Positions 28,212 through 37,868 of a stretch of 64,000 bases of DNA are shown here, piece by piece. Position 1 is the first letter of the stretch. Each line of letters opens with the position of its first letter. This DNA is from PALSA-693 sp963781155 (GTDB lineage Bacteria; Actinomycetota; Acidimicrobiia; Acidimicrobiales; Palsa-688): contig CAWAEC010000014.1 of the NCBI GenBank assembly GCA_963781155.1, positions 1 to 64,000 of the forward strand, given 5' to 3'. The translations under genes were made by a program, and so were the position numbers. The notes under the pieces were generated by a model. It was given only the letters and a program-made list of their open reading frames with translations. It was not told where the DNA came from and made no database searches.

Positions 28212-28799
28212 TCAGATGGCTGTCGGTAACCGTCTGGTCTGGAACTCGGGCTGAGAGTCCGGACGGCCCGATAGGAGGCGGAGACGCAGTTCCCCGGTGG
28301 CCGATCTGTCGAGAACCTCGGCCAGGACCGGGGGAGAGTCGTCGTCGCCCACGACAAGGAAATCACGGGACTGAGGGTCCATGGGAACCCGGGCGTGCCG
28401 GAGATGGCCGTGCACGACACCGGGCTCGTACTCCTGGTGGTCGTCGACCCAAAGCTCCACGGCGGGCTCGCTGCTTGCCACGGTCTCCATGATGCGGCTC
28501 ATCTGTCTGGCTGGAAGCCCGGATTGGCAACCGGCTCGGAGAAGCATGGCCGTAACACGGCAAAGGTCGACGGCATCGCATCCGGCAGCACGACCGAGAA
28601 GTGAAGCGGGTTCGAGAATGTCGCAGCAATCGAATCCGGCTGAGCGAAGTCCGCCGCAGCGCGCCAGGCGAAGCTCGGATCGCCGGCGTATCTGGGTAAC
28701 CGCGTCGCTCAATGCTAAGAGATCGTCACCGAGGGCACCGAACGCGGATATACCGAAGAACCCGTACCCTTCCCGGCAGTCACCGCTCGCCCGCTCCAA
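28212..28799 (-). CDS. Conserved hypothetical protein
   Basis: The 195-residue frame is read from TTG 28799; the start is uncertain. EGYGFFGISAFGALGDDLLA, then LSDAVTQIRRRSELRLARCG and LRSAGFD, resemble a type of actinomycete hypothetical protein I have seen paired with a short upstream partner, here the gene at 28860. The C-terminal part (GVVHGHLRHARVPMDPQSRD, FLVVGDDDSPPVLAEVLDRS) has a different character, so the frame may join two former genes. No function is known to me. Confidence 0.5.
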   Translation of the reverse strand: MERASGDCREGYGFFGISAFGALGDDLLALSDAVTQIRRRSELRLARCGGLRSAGFDCCDILEPASLLGRAAGCDAVDLCRVTAMLLRAGCQSGLPARQMSRIMETVASSEPAVELWVDDHQEYEPGVVHGHLRHARVPMDPQSRDFLVVGDDDSPPVLAEVLDRSATGELRLRLLSGRPDSQPEFQTRRLPTAI

Positions 28800-28859
28800 G
28801 TTGGCGTCGCTTCGCTTCCGGATGCCACTGCTGATGTCCTAAGACATCGACATTGTGGG

Positions 28860-29027
28860 TCACTTCCAGTCCCAGGTGTAACACCCAACTAGCGCCGCCA
28901 CGGCATCATCAGAGATCTCCGAGTGCGCTGAGCGTAAACTCTCAGCCGCAATCTCGGTGGCTTGGCTGAGGTCGACGGTCTTCCAGTCCCGGCCGGGCGA
29001 GTAGAAGTCCACGTCTAACTCGCGCAC
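28860..29027 (-). CDS. Short conserved hypothetical protein, possibly 5'-truncated
   Basis: The minus strand encodes DPDLLVVRELDVDFYSPGRD, then WKTVDLSQATEIAAESLRSA and VAALVGCYTWDWK before a stop at 28860. The clear amphipathic coding character continues upstream of the only possible start (GTG 29027), so the N-terminus may be lost or use an unusual start. It precedes 28212-28799 and may form a two-gene unit with it. Confidence 0.5.
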   Translation of the reverse strand: MRELDVDFYSPGRDWKTVDLSQATEIAAESLRSAHSEISDDAVAALVGCYTWDWK

Positions 29028-29095
29028 GACTAGAAGATCAGGATCAGCGGACCTGGGCCCTACAAATGGCTCGATGCAACTTCAAGCTGGAGATG

Positions 29096-29386
29096 TCAGC
29101 CGACGTCGGCCAAGCCCTTCTGGAGGTCGTCACCGTTCATCACTGGGAGCAGCTCAACGTTCGCTTGCAGCTCCCTGAAGAAAGGCTCCGCGAACGCAGG
29201 GATTGCCGAGGCGTCCGGGAGGTCGAAGACAATGTAGGCGGTACGCTTGCCCTCGAAGGTCGTGAAATACATGGCCTCTGGCTTCCACCGCTCGGCCGCC
29301 GCCTGCATGACCTTCGGGAGCGCGCCACCTTGAATTCCTCGGTTACCGGCCTCAACGGGGATCGAAACCCTTGCCATCGTTCGCAT
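29096..29386 (-). CDS. Small conserved protein, likely dimeric alpha+beta barrel fold
   Basis: It encodes 96 residues from ATG 29386 after a strong AAAGGAGG site. MRTMARVSIPVEAGNRGIQG, YFTTFEGKRTAYIVFDLPDA and FFRELQANVELLPVMNGDDL match a widespread small family of unknown function with the alternating pattern of GYD/ABM-like ferredoxin-fold proteins. No catalytic residue can be assigned. It is intact and probably cytoplasmic. Confidence 0.75.
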   Translation of the reverse strand: MRTMARVSIPVEAGNRGIQGGALPKVMQAAAERWKPEAMYFTTFEGKRTAYIVFDLPDASAIPAFAEPFFRELQANVELLPVMNGDDLQKGLADVG

Positions 29387-29611
29387 GGCGGCCCCTCCTT
29401 TGGTTGCCCTGTGTAGAGAGTACGGCCGACGGGATGACTATGCAACGGAATCCGTCCGCCTAGGGGGCTTCGTCGGCCTACATGGGCATCCCCAACCGAC
29501 GGAGCCCAGCAACCTAGCCGTGGCAGGCGCCAAAGACCTGTCGCCCACCCGGCGGCTCCTGACATCGCGGCCGACAGCGTCGACGAGGCCAGAGTTGTGG
29601 GGTGCTCCTGC

Positions 29612-29983
29612 CTACGCGAAGCCGCCGGCGAGGATGAGCGCGGAGGATGTCGCGAAGATGGCCGGGCAGAGCTTGAATGGGAGGAACTTCACCTTGAACC
29701 CGGTGAACAGCGACAGGACCGCCAGGCCGATAAGTCCGGCCGCCGAAACGATGTAGGCGGCTCGGGCGACGTGGGCGGTGTGATCGACGGCGGTCGCCAC
29801 GATGACCAGGGTTCCGATGAAGATGAGCATGGCGCCCTCGGCGATCCATTCCATCGAGATGATGTTCCGGTTGTCATCGCTGATGTCGCCGAAGCCGGCG
29901 ACGACCTTCGGGGTGGGGACGAGGTGTGCCATCCCCCACACGGCGGCCGCCGCGCCCCCGAGGTAACAGAAGGCGGCGGTCAC
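29612..29983 (-). CDS. Small integral membrane protein
   Basis: It has 123 residues and four predicted membrane helices: about residues 3-20, MLIFIGTLVIVATAV (52-66), YIVSAAGLIGLAVLSLF (76-93) and AIFATSSALILAGGF (108-122). The first loop contains HLVPTPKVVAGFGDISDDNR. Resembles small actinomycete membrane proteins of unknown role. The frame is intact. Confidence 0.7.
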   Translation of the reverse strand: MTAAFCYLGGAAAAVWGMAHLVPTPKVVAGFGDISDDNRNIISMEWIAEGAMLIFIGTLVIVATAVDHTAHVARAAYIVSAAGLIGLAVLSLFTGFKVKFLPFKLCPAIFATSSALILAGGFA

Positions 29984-30288
29984 GGCCGACGTCCGGCGAG
30001 ATCACCCACGAGGAGACGGTCGACGTTGGGCGGGCGATCCGGGATCCAGGAAAGTGAACTTCGCGCTGGGCGCTTTGGGGGATTCATGACCCGGAACTTG
30101 TGAGGCGTCCAACGGTCGGCGATCGTGGGATCGTTTATCACGAGGGGTCGGCCGTGGAACCGTGCTCTGCGAGCAGGCGGGCGGTTGCCAGGCCGGATTC
30201 CGTGGCATGCCCCGGGTGACCAGGTCGACCGAAGAACGGTCAATGTTGTCCCAGCACCCGGCAGTGTCGGGCGCGTTCGAACCACCGT
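29984..30288. other. No supported gene
   Basis: About 300 bases between the membrane protein and the broken dienelactone hydrolase; no motif or convincing frame seen. Confidence 0.4.
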
Positions 30289-31064
30289 TCACGTGATCAG
30301 CGTGGTCCTGGTGACCGCCCGGGCGGTAGGGCCGAACGTCATGGCGTGCACCCCGAAGGACTCGGCGGCGGGCATTTCACCGAGCCCCGTGGCGTGGCGT
30401 CCGGATCGTTTCCCTCCTTCATGAAACTCCGAGCCGGAGATCGCCAGGACCTTGAAGATGGTCGAGACCTCGTTCGGGTCGTGATCGTTTAGGAAAGAGT
30501 GCCCAGCGTCGGCGTATACCTTCACATCGTGGTCGACGCTGTTGGCCTCTAGCGCCTTCTCGAGGCGCGTTGGCGCGGAGCGGAGCGAGCGATCCTTGGT
30601 GCCGTAGCTTCCGATGACCGGGCAGGCTCCTCGCAGCACGTCTTCGGCGTCTCTAGGGACGCCACCGTAGTTCACGCTCGACGCCGAAAAGCCGTGGCCT
30701 GGTGGGAGGAGCAAGGCGAACCGCCGCCCAAGCAGTATCCGATGACTCCGATCCGGCCGGTACAGTCCTCTCGTTCGGCCAGCCAGGCTCGGGTGGCCTC
30801 CACGTCGTCGAAGGTTCGACCCTTGCGGGCCAGAGCGTCCCTGATAACCCTTCGCATGCATTTGAGCTTGTTCCCCCCGTGATAGAGGTCCGGGGCTGCG
30901 GCCAGATATCCTCCTGCGCCAACCAGTCCGCCTGCTTTCTCAGGTCGGTGCTCATCCCGAACGCGTCGTGGATGACCACCACACCCGGCCAGGGCCCCCC
31001 TGCGGTCGGCACAGCCAAGTATGCACCGAGCACTCCCCGGGGTCGGGATCGTTACATCAGCCAT
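30289..31064 (-). pseudogene. Dienelactone hydrolase family protein, frameshifted
   Basis: It begins MADVTIPTPG at 31064. The fold continues in other frames: GPWPGVVVIHDAFGMSTDLR near 31000, YLAAAPDLYHGGNKLKCMRR near 30890, IGVIGYCLGGG (nucleophile Cys in G-Y-C-x-G-G) near 30740, then FALLLPPGHGFSASSVNYGG and ADAGHSFLNDH (catalytic His) to the end. Three or more indels separate these pieces. The enzyme class hydrolyses dienelactones or related esters. An intact relative is at 43845. Confidence 0.8.
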
Positions 31065-31408
31065 GACCCCATGATGGCTCAACAGACACCCTCCGGCAGG
31101 GGCCACCCCCAGATGGCGGGCAGCGGTAGCCCCAAACCGCGGTCGAAAGCATCCCCAAACCGCGGACGATCAATGTCCTCAAACGCCGGTTAGCGGGGCG
31201 ATATTCTGCGTGCCGTCCGAGCCTCGGCAGCTGATCCGGGAGGCCGAGCCGAACGCCGAGTCTGGCGTTTCTACCCCCAAAGGCTCACAAGGGACCGGAG
31301 CGCGCGGGAGAGAATGTTCTACGCTACGGTCGCCTTCTCCTGGAGTGGTGCGGCGATGTGGGGCCACACAGACGACTTCCGGAGGCTGATGCGAAGGACA
31401 GTTTGCCG

Positions 31409-31711
31409 ATGCGAGCCTCAAGGTTTGCCATATCGTTGATTGCACTGGGCGTGGCCCTTGGGATTACTGGCGGAGTCATAGTGCTCCAACTGGTTATTAA
31501 TCATATGGGTCACAAACCGATATGGATTCCTATCGCGGCAGCCCTCATATTGATCGGATACCTTCTGGTTTCGCGCTGGCGGAAGATCACTCCCGAAAAG
31601 AAAATCACCACCGAGCTAGATGCCACGAGACACGGCGGGCGTCATGGACCACCGTGCTGCTCCCATGGCCGATCCGGTCCCGACCCGGCGACCCGAACGA
31701 CTCATCTGTGA
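31409..31711 (+). CDS. Small membrane protein with two helices
   Basis: From ATG 31409 the protein reads MRASRFAISLIALGVALGIT, then helices at about residues 7-29 and 36-53 (IWIPIAAALILIGYLLVSRW), then a basic C-terminus. It is about 100 residues. It has no recognised family. The strongly hydrophobic, well-formed helices suggest a real gene. Confidence 0.55.
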   Translation: MRASRFAISLIALGVALGITGGVIVLQLVINHMGHKPIWIPIAAALILIGYLLVSRWRKITPEKKITTELDATRHGGRHGPPCCSHGRSGPDPATRTTHL

Positions 31712-31873
31712 GTACGCAGCGGCTTGGCTGGCAAGCCTCGACGGTAATGCAGAGCGACGGTTCGCGCGTGCAACCGGCGTACGGTTGAACGTTCGCTCAA
31801 GTCAGCCGGCGGTTTTCTTATGGGGCCGGCTCGACGGCGCGGCAGTACCGGTTCTCTGGAAGCATGGCGTCCC

Positions 31874-33274
31874 ATGTCCGATCCAGCTGTAGATCCAATC
31901 AACGGGAGCCTTGCACGCCGGCTGGAGGTGCGCGTGCGCGAAGAGCAGGCGGCCCAGAAGCTGCCAAGCCTTGTCGTTGGCGTGGCCCAGGAGGGCCAGC
32001 TCGAGTGGTGGACCGCTGCAGGGACAGCCGGTATCGCTCCTTGCGGACCCAGCGATGACACTCAGTACCGCATCGGCTCGATCTCGAAGACTTTCGTCGC
32101 TGTCTGCGTGCTGCGGTTGCGCGACGAAGGGCGCGTCGACCTGTCCGACGAGATCGGCAGGCACATTCCGGAGCTCGCGGGCCTGCCGGTGACAGTGGCA
32201 CAACTTCTTTCCCACACGTCCGGGTTGCCGGCTGAGCCGCCCGGACCGTGGTGGGAGCGGGTCCCGGGGGGCGGGGACTTCTCGACGCTCGCTGCGGCGA
32301 CGCTGCGACCCGAGCACCTGCGGTGGCGACCGGGCCGACGGTTCCACTACTCGAATCCCGGTTACGCCGTGCTCGGCGAGCTCGTGAGCCGCGTGCGCCG
32401 CGCCGGCTTGTGGGACGTGGTCCACGACGAGCTCCTAGAGCCGCTCGGCATGGCGCGCACCTCGGTGCGGCCGGTCGCACCGCACGCCGAGGGGTTCGCC
32501 GTTCACCCGCACGCCCCCCTCGTACTCTCCGAGCCCGAGCACGACGCCGGCGCCATGGCCCCGGCCGGGCAGCTGTGGTCGACCGCCCGCGATCTCGCCC
32601 GCTGGTCCGGCGTCGTCGCCGGTGCGAGGGGCGACGTGCTCTCGGCAGACACGGCGTCCGAGATGGCGGAGCCGCTCGCATTGAGCGACTTCCCAGACCA
32701 GCCGTGGACCGCAGCCTACGGACTCGGACTGCAGCTCCAGAACTTCGGCGGCGCTAGGCGGGTTGGTCACAGCGGGGGCATGCCCGGCCACTGGGCCATG
32801 CTCCAAGTCGACCCGAAGTCGAACGATGCGGTCGTCGCGCTGGCAAACTCGACCTACCAAGGTCACCGGCGTGAGCTCTACGACGACCTGTTCACCGCGC
32901 TCGCCTCGCGGCACCACCCGTCGCAGTTCGCGCCCCGCGCACCGGCCGACCCGTCAGTGGTCGCGCTGCTCGGCGTCTGGTACTGGGGTCCTGTCGAATT
33001 CCGATTGGGGCTCGCCGCGGATGAGAGCCTCGAACTACGGGGCGTGGTCCCCAGTCGTGACTGCGACTTCTCGCCAGTGGGTGACGGCTCCTACGTGGGC
33101 CGGTTCGGCTACTTCTGGGGCGAGCGACTTGAGCCGGTGCGCCGGAGCGACGGTTCGGTCTCGCACCTCGACATCGCGTCGTTTGTTCTCACCAGGTCAC
33201 CCTACGACCCGTCTGGCCAGATCCCCGGCGGCACCGACCCACGTGGGTGGCATGTCCCCGACGATAACGGCTAA
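31874..33274 (+). CDS. Serine hydrolase, beta-lactamase/PBP-like (class C fold)
   Basis: It has 466 residues from ATG 31874 (MSDPAVDPIN). The three motifs of the serine beta-lactamase fold are present: S69-I-S-K72 (nucleophile and base), Y159-S-N161, and H299-S-G-G. A C-terminal domain of about 120 residues follows, as in esterase-like members such as EstB and D-aminopeptidases. There is no signal peptide, so it probably acts in the cytoplasm on an ester or peptide rather than as an antibiotic-resistance enzyme. The frame is intact. Confidence 0.92.
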   Translation: MSDPAVDPINGSLARRLEVRVREEQAAQKLPSLVVGVAQEGQLEWWTAAGTAGIAPCGPSDDTQYRIGSISKTFVAVCVLRLRDEGRVDLSDEIGRHIPELAGLPVTVAQLLSHTSGLPAEPPGPWWERVPGGGDFSTLAAATLRPEHLRWRPGRRFHYSNPGYAVLGELVSRVRRAGLWDVVHDELLEPLGMARTSVRPVAPHAEGFAVHPHAPLVLSEPEHDAGAMAPAGQLWSTARDLARWSGVVAGARGDVLSADTASEMAEPLALSDFPDQPWTAAYGLGLQLQNFGGARRVGHSGGMPGHWAMLQVDPKSNDAVVALANSTYQGHRRELYDDLFTALASRHHPSQFAPRAPADPSVVALLGVWYWGPVEFRLGLAADESLELRGVVPSRDCDFSPVGDGSYVGRFGYFWGERLEPVRRSDGSVSHLDIASFVLTRSPYDPSGQIPGGTDPRGWHVPDDNG

Positions 33275-33463
33275 GTACGTCCAGGCTCGCAGGCGTTACC
33301 CATGCTCCGCTGTCGCGGCAGAGCCAGGCGACAGACCGTTCCCATACGCGGCAGGCGCTGAGGAGTAAGCCAGCCCTCGCAAGCAAACAGATCAGACGGT
33401 TCGGTCGCGCTTTTGGTGTCTCGCGGACTGAGTGTGTGAGGGATTGTCCGCACCGCGTACGTT

Positions 33464-33892
33464 TCAGCGGACTGGTAATCCGATGACGAAAGTCTCCGTG
33501 ATCGGCCGGACACCGGCTCGGATCGCTGTGAGTGTGGACCGGCCGGGACTGACCAGAAAGACGGCCCTACCTCGGCCGCGCCATTCTTCGCTTCGATCTC
33601 GTTCTCCACACTGATCACCTTCGAGTTCGACACGGTGAGCCGCGCACCGTGAGAGCAGTCTTCGCTCACCCGGACGTGAATTGGTTGTGAAGCGGCGGCC
33701 GCGCTGACAGGACTTGTGGGACGCGAGGAGGCATCGATATAGACCGGTCCGTCCCTGGAGAGCTACCGCCCTGCCGGTATTAACGCCGCAAATCGTGACG
33801 ATCGGTCCGTCTGTACCAGACTGGCTTATGGCAGCGCCGCAGGAAGCGGTCAGCACCAAGCCGATGGGCGCACGAATCGCGACGCGACGCAT
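33464..33892 (-). pseudogene. Putative secreted protein, frameshifted
   Basis: The N-terminus MRRVAIRAPIGLVLTASCGA resembles a signal or lipoprotein leader. Following the coding signal across two frame changes (near 33745 and 33570) gives GPVYIDASSRPTSPVSAAAA, VRVSEDCSHGARLTVSNSKV, then RAVFLVSPGRSTLTAIRAGV and RPITETFVIGLPVR. This suggests a small exported beta-rich protein of about 140 residues. I do not recognise the family. Confidence 0.5.
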
Positions 33893-33941
33893 CCGCCGCT
33901 TAGACGCCGACGAAGCGAGCGGGGTTCCCGGCTTTCCCGAC

Positions 33942-34379
33942 CTAATTGCGCCGCGGGCCAGGTACCTGGTCTTTCTCCAGCCTCGACAGCTCCCCTAGTC
34001 GAACCAAGTGTCGATCTGGTACCCCTCGAAGCCAGTACCTGGACACCAGGGACTCGGAGATTCCCAGCGCGTCTGCCAGATCGTGATCTGACCAGTCGAA
34101 GCGATACTTCACTAGATCCATCATCGCCACCCCGATCGGCGATCCGTCTGGGACCACGTCACGAAGCACAGTGTCCGAGAGCGGCCCGGTGATCCTGGAT
34201 CGATCAATGTAGGCCTCGACGCTCGCCCAACTCACCCCCGGCCGTCCTGCCCTCCGTCGCACGTCGATCAGCCCCAGACGGCCGAGACCGCGTATCCAGT
34301 CCCCCGACATATTCAGCCGACGACCGGCTTCTCTGCAGGTCACCCACTCGGGGCTGTCAGTTCGCCTTTGTTTAGCCAT
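33942..34379 (-). CDS. Helix-turn-helix protein with two DNA-binding-like segments
   Basis: The protein is 145 residues from ATG 34379 (MAKQRRTDSPEWVTCREAGR). The N-terminal part (WVTCREAGRRLNMSGDWIRG then LGRLGLIDVRRR) looks like an excisionase/MerR-type winged helix; a second HTH lies near the C-terminus (DHDLADALGISESLVSRYWL). It starts eight bases downstream of the membrane protein gene at 34387, so the two form an operon. It may regulate that gene; no target is visible. Confidence 0.65.
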   Translation of the reverse strand: MAKQRRTDSPEWVTCREAGRRLNMSGDWIRGLGRLGLIDVRRRAGRPGVSWASVEAYIDRSRITGPLSDTVLRDVVPDGSPIGVAMMDLVKYRFDWSDHDLADALGISESLVSRYWLRGVPDRHLVRLGELSRLEKDQVPGPRRN

Positions 34380-34386
34380 TTCGGTG

Positions 34387-34788
34387 CTACCCGGCCGCTG
34401 AAGCCAGCCCCGGGCCGCCAGGGTCACGCCGCTGCCATGGTCGTAGCGCGAATCCGGCAACTGCCACCCCCAACACGAACCCACCGGTACCGGCCAGCCC
34501 GGTCTCCCAGGTGCCACCGAACTGGTAGCCGGTCAGGCACTCCTGTACCGCCCAGCTCGTGCCATCCCCCCGCCCCACGAGGGTCGTTGCCGGTCCTGGA
34601 GAGCAAGATCTACCAGTACCGAAGGCCCTGTGCACAACGGTAGGCCCTTGGAAGACGAGGATGGCCACGTATCCGGCGACAGAACACACCAGGGCAGCCG
34701 CCACCACCCAGACTGCCCGGATGAGACGAGATCGCTCACGCCGCGGCCTAGGTTGCCAGTAGGTCACCGACCGTTCTCCTGCAGCCAC
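34387..34788 (-). CDS. Small membrane protein of unknown function
   Basis: It has 133 residues with a basic N-terminus (RPRRERSRLIR), one helix at about residues 24-46 (AVWVVAAALVCSVAGYVAIL) and a second near residues 99-115 (TGGFVLGVAVAGFAL). A loop between them contains two Cys (CSPG and QECLTG) that could form a disulfide on the outside. It is followed closely by the HTH gene. Confidence 0.6.
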   Translation of the reverse strand: MAAGERSVTYWQPRPRRERSRLIRAVWVVAAALVCSVAGYVAILVFQGPTVVHRAFGTGRSCSPGPATTLVGRGDGTSWAVQECLTGYQFGGTWETGLAGTGGFVLGVAVAGFALRPWQRRDPGGPGLASAAG

Positions 34789-35444
34789 TTCTGGGCCTCG
34801 TCGGCGAGTGAGGTGGGCCGGAAGGGCATGAGCCGCTCTGTCAGGTCAGGGCGCCGACGGGCTCTCTTGGCCAGCTGTCGATGATCAGGGCGGAACCAGC
34901 CCACACCAGCAGACCGACCAGCACGGCCAGGACGATCACGGCGTCAGGGTAGCCGGTCGCGCCGTCCGACTACCCTCCCGTGCCGTGGGTTCTATGGCAA
35001 TGCCTTTTCGTACGAACGGGGTCGGTGTTTTCCGCTGAGTGTACGAGGAGGACACGACGCGGCCGGCACGCTGCTCGGATCACGTGCGTGCACTCCAGCG
35101 AGGCCCCGTAGTCGTCTGATCTGATCGGCCTCAGATTCCCACCCGACACTGCGCCCGACACTAGATGTTCTGTCCGTTCGGGCAGTTTGGATGACAGCGG
35201 TGAGTTAGGGCGCGCTCATTGCTGTCCGCATTCGCAGGATGACCGTCGGAGATACGGCCCGGGACGCCTGGCCCGAATCCGACCAATGCCACGAGCGGGC
35301 CGCGGCCAGTCCCGTCAGGCGGCGGTTCGCGTAAGCCCGTGAACCGTTCGGGGCGTCGGCTGCGTATGCCTCCCTGAACCACCACGACGGCGAGCGGACA
35401 GCCCCTGGCTGTCCACAACCGAGACGCGAACTGCGAGGAGAGCC
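34789..35444. other. No supported gene
   Basis: 650 bases upstream of the beta-propeller gene. The open frames are unrecognised and overlap on opposite strands. Confidence 0.4.
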
Positions 35445-36443
35445 ATGCGATATTCCAGGTCTGCGACCCGATGTGCGATCGGCCTAGTCGCGAGCCTGTC
35501 GGTGATCGCCGGGCTCGGCGCCGGGTCGGCATCTGCTGCTGTGCCGGCCATTTCCGTCGGCGGTGCCCCCAATGGCGTGGCGGTCGATCCGAGCACCCAC
35601 GCCGTCTACGTGACCGACACCGGCGCTCCCTCGACGATCTCGGTCATCGACCCGACCACCACGCCGCCCAGTGTCATACCCGTGCCCAACGACCCGTTCG
35701 CCACTGCTTACCCCACCTACGGCGCGGCCGTTGACCCTTCGACACACACCGCGTACATCACAAACGGAGAAGGCCTGGACGTGATTAACGGCGCCAACCC
35801 GGCGCAACCCACAGAGACCCAGATCGACAGTCCCCAGCTTGACGCCCCCTATGGCGTGGCGGTCGATCCCGGCACCCACGGCGCCTGGGTGACCAACCTC
35901 GGCGTGGGTGGCTTCAGTGTCGGCACCGTGACCCCCATCGCCGGGAACCCTCCCACGGCGGAACAACCGATCTCAGTCGGCGACTCACCCGACGCCGACG
36001 CCGTCGACCCCACCAACCACCTCGTGTATGTGGCCAACAAGGAAGGCAACACCGTCTCGGTCATCGACGGCGCCGCCGCCCAACCCTCGGTGATCCACAC
36101 CATCGCCCTGCCCGGCTACGCCCGCGACCCGCTTTCTCTAGCCGTCGACTCCTCCACCCACACCGGCCGACGGCCTTGGGGACGCCACACGTGTGTTCCC
36201 ACTCACCGTGGTCATCGTCAAACAATGTCCGGGATGCCGGGTCTGACCCCCGTCGCTCCAGTTCTCGTCGGGGCAGCAGTTGACCGAACCGTCCCAGGAG
36301 CGTCCCCGACCAGAAGCGGCCATGCCATCCAAGTGCCGGGCTGGGCGACGCTGGCGAGCGCTCGACGTTCCTATCGCGCCGGCACTCGCCGAGACGAGAA
36401 GGTGACCCCGAACGACGGCGTGCTGATCACGTCACAGGGCTGA
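35445..36443 (+). CDS. Secreted YVTN/NHL-type beta-propeller protein, C-terminus disrupted
   Basis: A signal peptide (about residues 1-31, ending ASA) precedes repeated blades of the form APNGVAVDPSTHAVYVTDTG, then GAAVDPSTHTAYITNGEG, GVAVDPGTHGAWVTNLG and DAVDPTNHLVYVANKEGNTV. These are beta-propeller blades of extracellular proteins. After about residue 242 (near 36167) the reading loses all repeat character. In another frame the sequence continues PADGLGDATRVFPLTVVIVK and stops, so an indel has probably displaced the natural end. The protein may bind ligands at the cell surface. Confidence 0.75.
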   Translation: MRYSRSATRCAIGLVASLSVIAGLGAGSASAAVPAISVGGAPNGVAVDPSTHAVYVTDTGAPSTISVIDPTTTPPSVIPVPNDPFATAYPTYGAAVDPSTHTAYITNGEGLDVINGANPAQPTETQIDSPQLDAPYGVAVDPGTHGAWVTNLGVGGFSVGTVTPIAGNPPTAEQPISVGDSPDADAVDPTNHLVYVANKEGNTVSVIDGAAAQPSVIHTIALPGYARDPLSLAVDSSTHTGRRPWGRHTCVPTHRGHRQTMSGMPGLTPVAPVLVGAAVDRTVPGASPTRSGHAIQVPGWATLASARRSYRAGTRRDEKVTPNDGVLITSQG

Positions 36444-36609
36444 GCTAGTTGGCCGAAATCGGCAGGATCTAGCCCATTCTGCCTGTCCGAGATCGGTTGC
36501 TCGGCGACACCGTTTCTGAGGACACTCTGGAGTCTCGTCGATGACATGTCGCTCACGTAAAGGTCCAGGTCTTCAGGGCTGCCATCCGACTCCTCTGCAC
36601 ATAAGGCTA

Positions 36610-36945
36610 AAGGCAAAACACTCGACAACCCAAACCTTCCAGGTGGCCGGCTGGCGGCCCTCCACCCCATCCCGGCCCGGCGGGCTCATCCTGGCCGAAC
36701 ACGACGATCCCATCGCCGTCGCCACACTGGCCATAGCCGATAGCCAGCGATCCGCCCTCGTCGACCTGTTCCACCGCTACGGCCGGCAACATCCCACCGG
36801 CACCATCACCATCCCCGGCGACTGCCTCACCGCCACCGTCCGCTACACCTCCCGAACCCCCACCCACGGCCATCTCCGAGAAGCGTTCGTCACAGCGGTC
36901 CAACCAGCGGGGCAGGGGTCACCGACCGGTGCCAGGGCTGGTTAG
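36610..36945 (+). pseudogene. C-terminal fragment of an ATP-dependent DNA ligase-like protein
   Basis: K-x-K followed by TTQTFQVAGWRPSTPSRPGG and LILAEHDDPIAVATLAIA, then PTHGHLREAFV, resembles the OB-fold end of bacterial ATP-dependent DNA ligases (LigC/LigD ligase type). The adenylation domain with K-x-D-G is absent upstream. The call rests on fold-level resemblance only. Confidence 0.45.
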
Positions 36946-37181
36946 CTCGAACCGCAACCATGACCAACACGGCCCACCGCGGTTAGGTCGTTTCCCCTGG
37001 TCCCCGATCAGCCATTCTGGGATGCTTGGCAAAGTAACGTGGGCCCGGCCATGTGGTGGCGGGAGGTATCTCACCAACCCGGCGCATGGGGGCAGTCTGG
37101 AGACCGAGCAGACCGCCCGGCCTAAGTTTGCGGCTGGACGGACGACTGTCGGAGATTCGCTTCAGCAGTGTCCCTCCCCGC

Positions 37182-37868
37182 TCAGACGGACGCAGCGAGC
37201 TTGAGGATGGCCTCGATCACCACGTCGGGATTCGAGAGCATGGCAACGTGGCTGCTGGCAACCTCGTACGTTGTAGCGCCCATCCGCTTCGCGACGAACC
37301 GTTCCAGTTCCGGATTCACGGTGTGGTCTTCCGTCCCCACGACGTACGCGCACGGCTTCGACTTCCAAGCGGCACCAGGAATCTTCTGATTGAACAGGTC
37401 CACAACCGGGACGCCCTGGGTGGCCCAGACGAGCTGCTGCTCCTCAGCCGACAGGTCGCCACAGAAGTACCCGATGCCCTCGCGCTTCAACCAGATACGG
37501 CCTTCCGCTACTTCGATGTGATCCAAGACATCTGTTTTGGGGAACTTTTCCTGCAGGCTCTGCGACGTCTCGTCGTCGTCCGGGGCGAGCGCGCAGATAT
37601 AGACCAGACCTACAACGCGGTCGTCGGTTCCAGCCGCTGTGATGACGGTTCCGCCATATGAGTGACCGACCAGGATGGCCGGGCTCTTGACCTGCCCCAG
37701 AGCGCGTTTCACCGCCGCCACGTCGCCCTCCAGTGAGTCCAGGCTGTTCTGGGTGGACACCACCTCGAGCCCATCCCGGATCAACGCGGGGATCACTTTG
37801 CTATAGCACGAGCCGTCAGCCCAGAGCCCGTGTGCGAACACGACGCTCGGCTTGCCTTCCATGGACAT
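37182..37868 (-). CDS. Alpha/beta hydrolase
   Basis: The 228-residue protein starts at ATG 37868 behind GGGAGG. PSVVFAHGLWADGS has the oxyanion-hole H-G; S70 in G-H-S-Y-G-G is the nucleophile; the Asp is in GTEDHTVNP and the His in SSHVAMLS, a complete triad. It resembles the EstC/hydroxynitrile-lyase-like branch common in actinomycetes. A cytoplasmic esterase-like role is likely; the substrate is unknown. Confidence 0.9.
   Translation of the reverse strand: MSMEGKPSVVFAHGLWADGSCYSKVIPALIRDGLEVVSTQNSLDSLEGDVAAVKRALGQVKSPAILVGHSYGGTVITAAGTDDRVVGLVYICALAPDDDETSQSLQEKFPKTDVLDHIEVAEGRIWLKREGIGYFCGDLSAEEQQLVWATQGVPVVDLFNQKIPGAAWKSKPCAYVVGTEDHTVNPELERFVAKRMGATTYEVASSHVAMLSNPDVVIEAILKLAASV

Noticed and set aside
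31874..33274. Serine hydrolase as an antibiotic-resistance beta-lactamase
   Set aside because: It lacks a signal peptide and has the C-terminal extension of esterase/aminopeptidase-like members; the fold alone does not show resistance.
35445..36165. Repeats in the beta-propeller gene considered as a CRISPR or tandem DNA repeat
   Set aside because: Similarity is at blade (protein) level with variable spacing; no identical repeats and no spacers. No CRISPR array is seen anywhere in the window.
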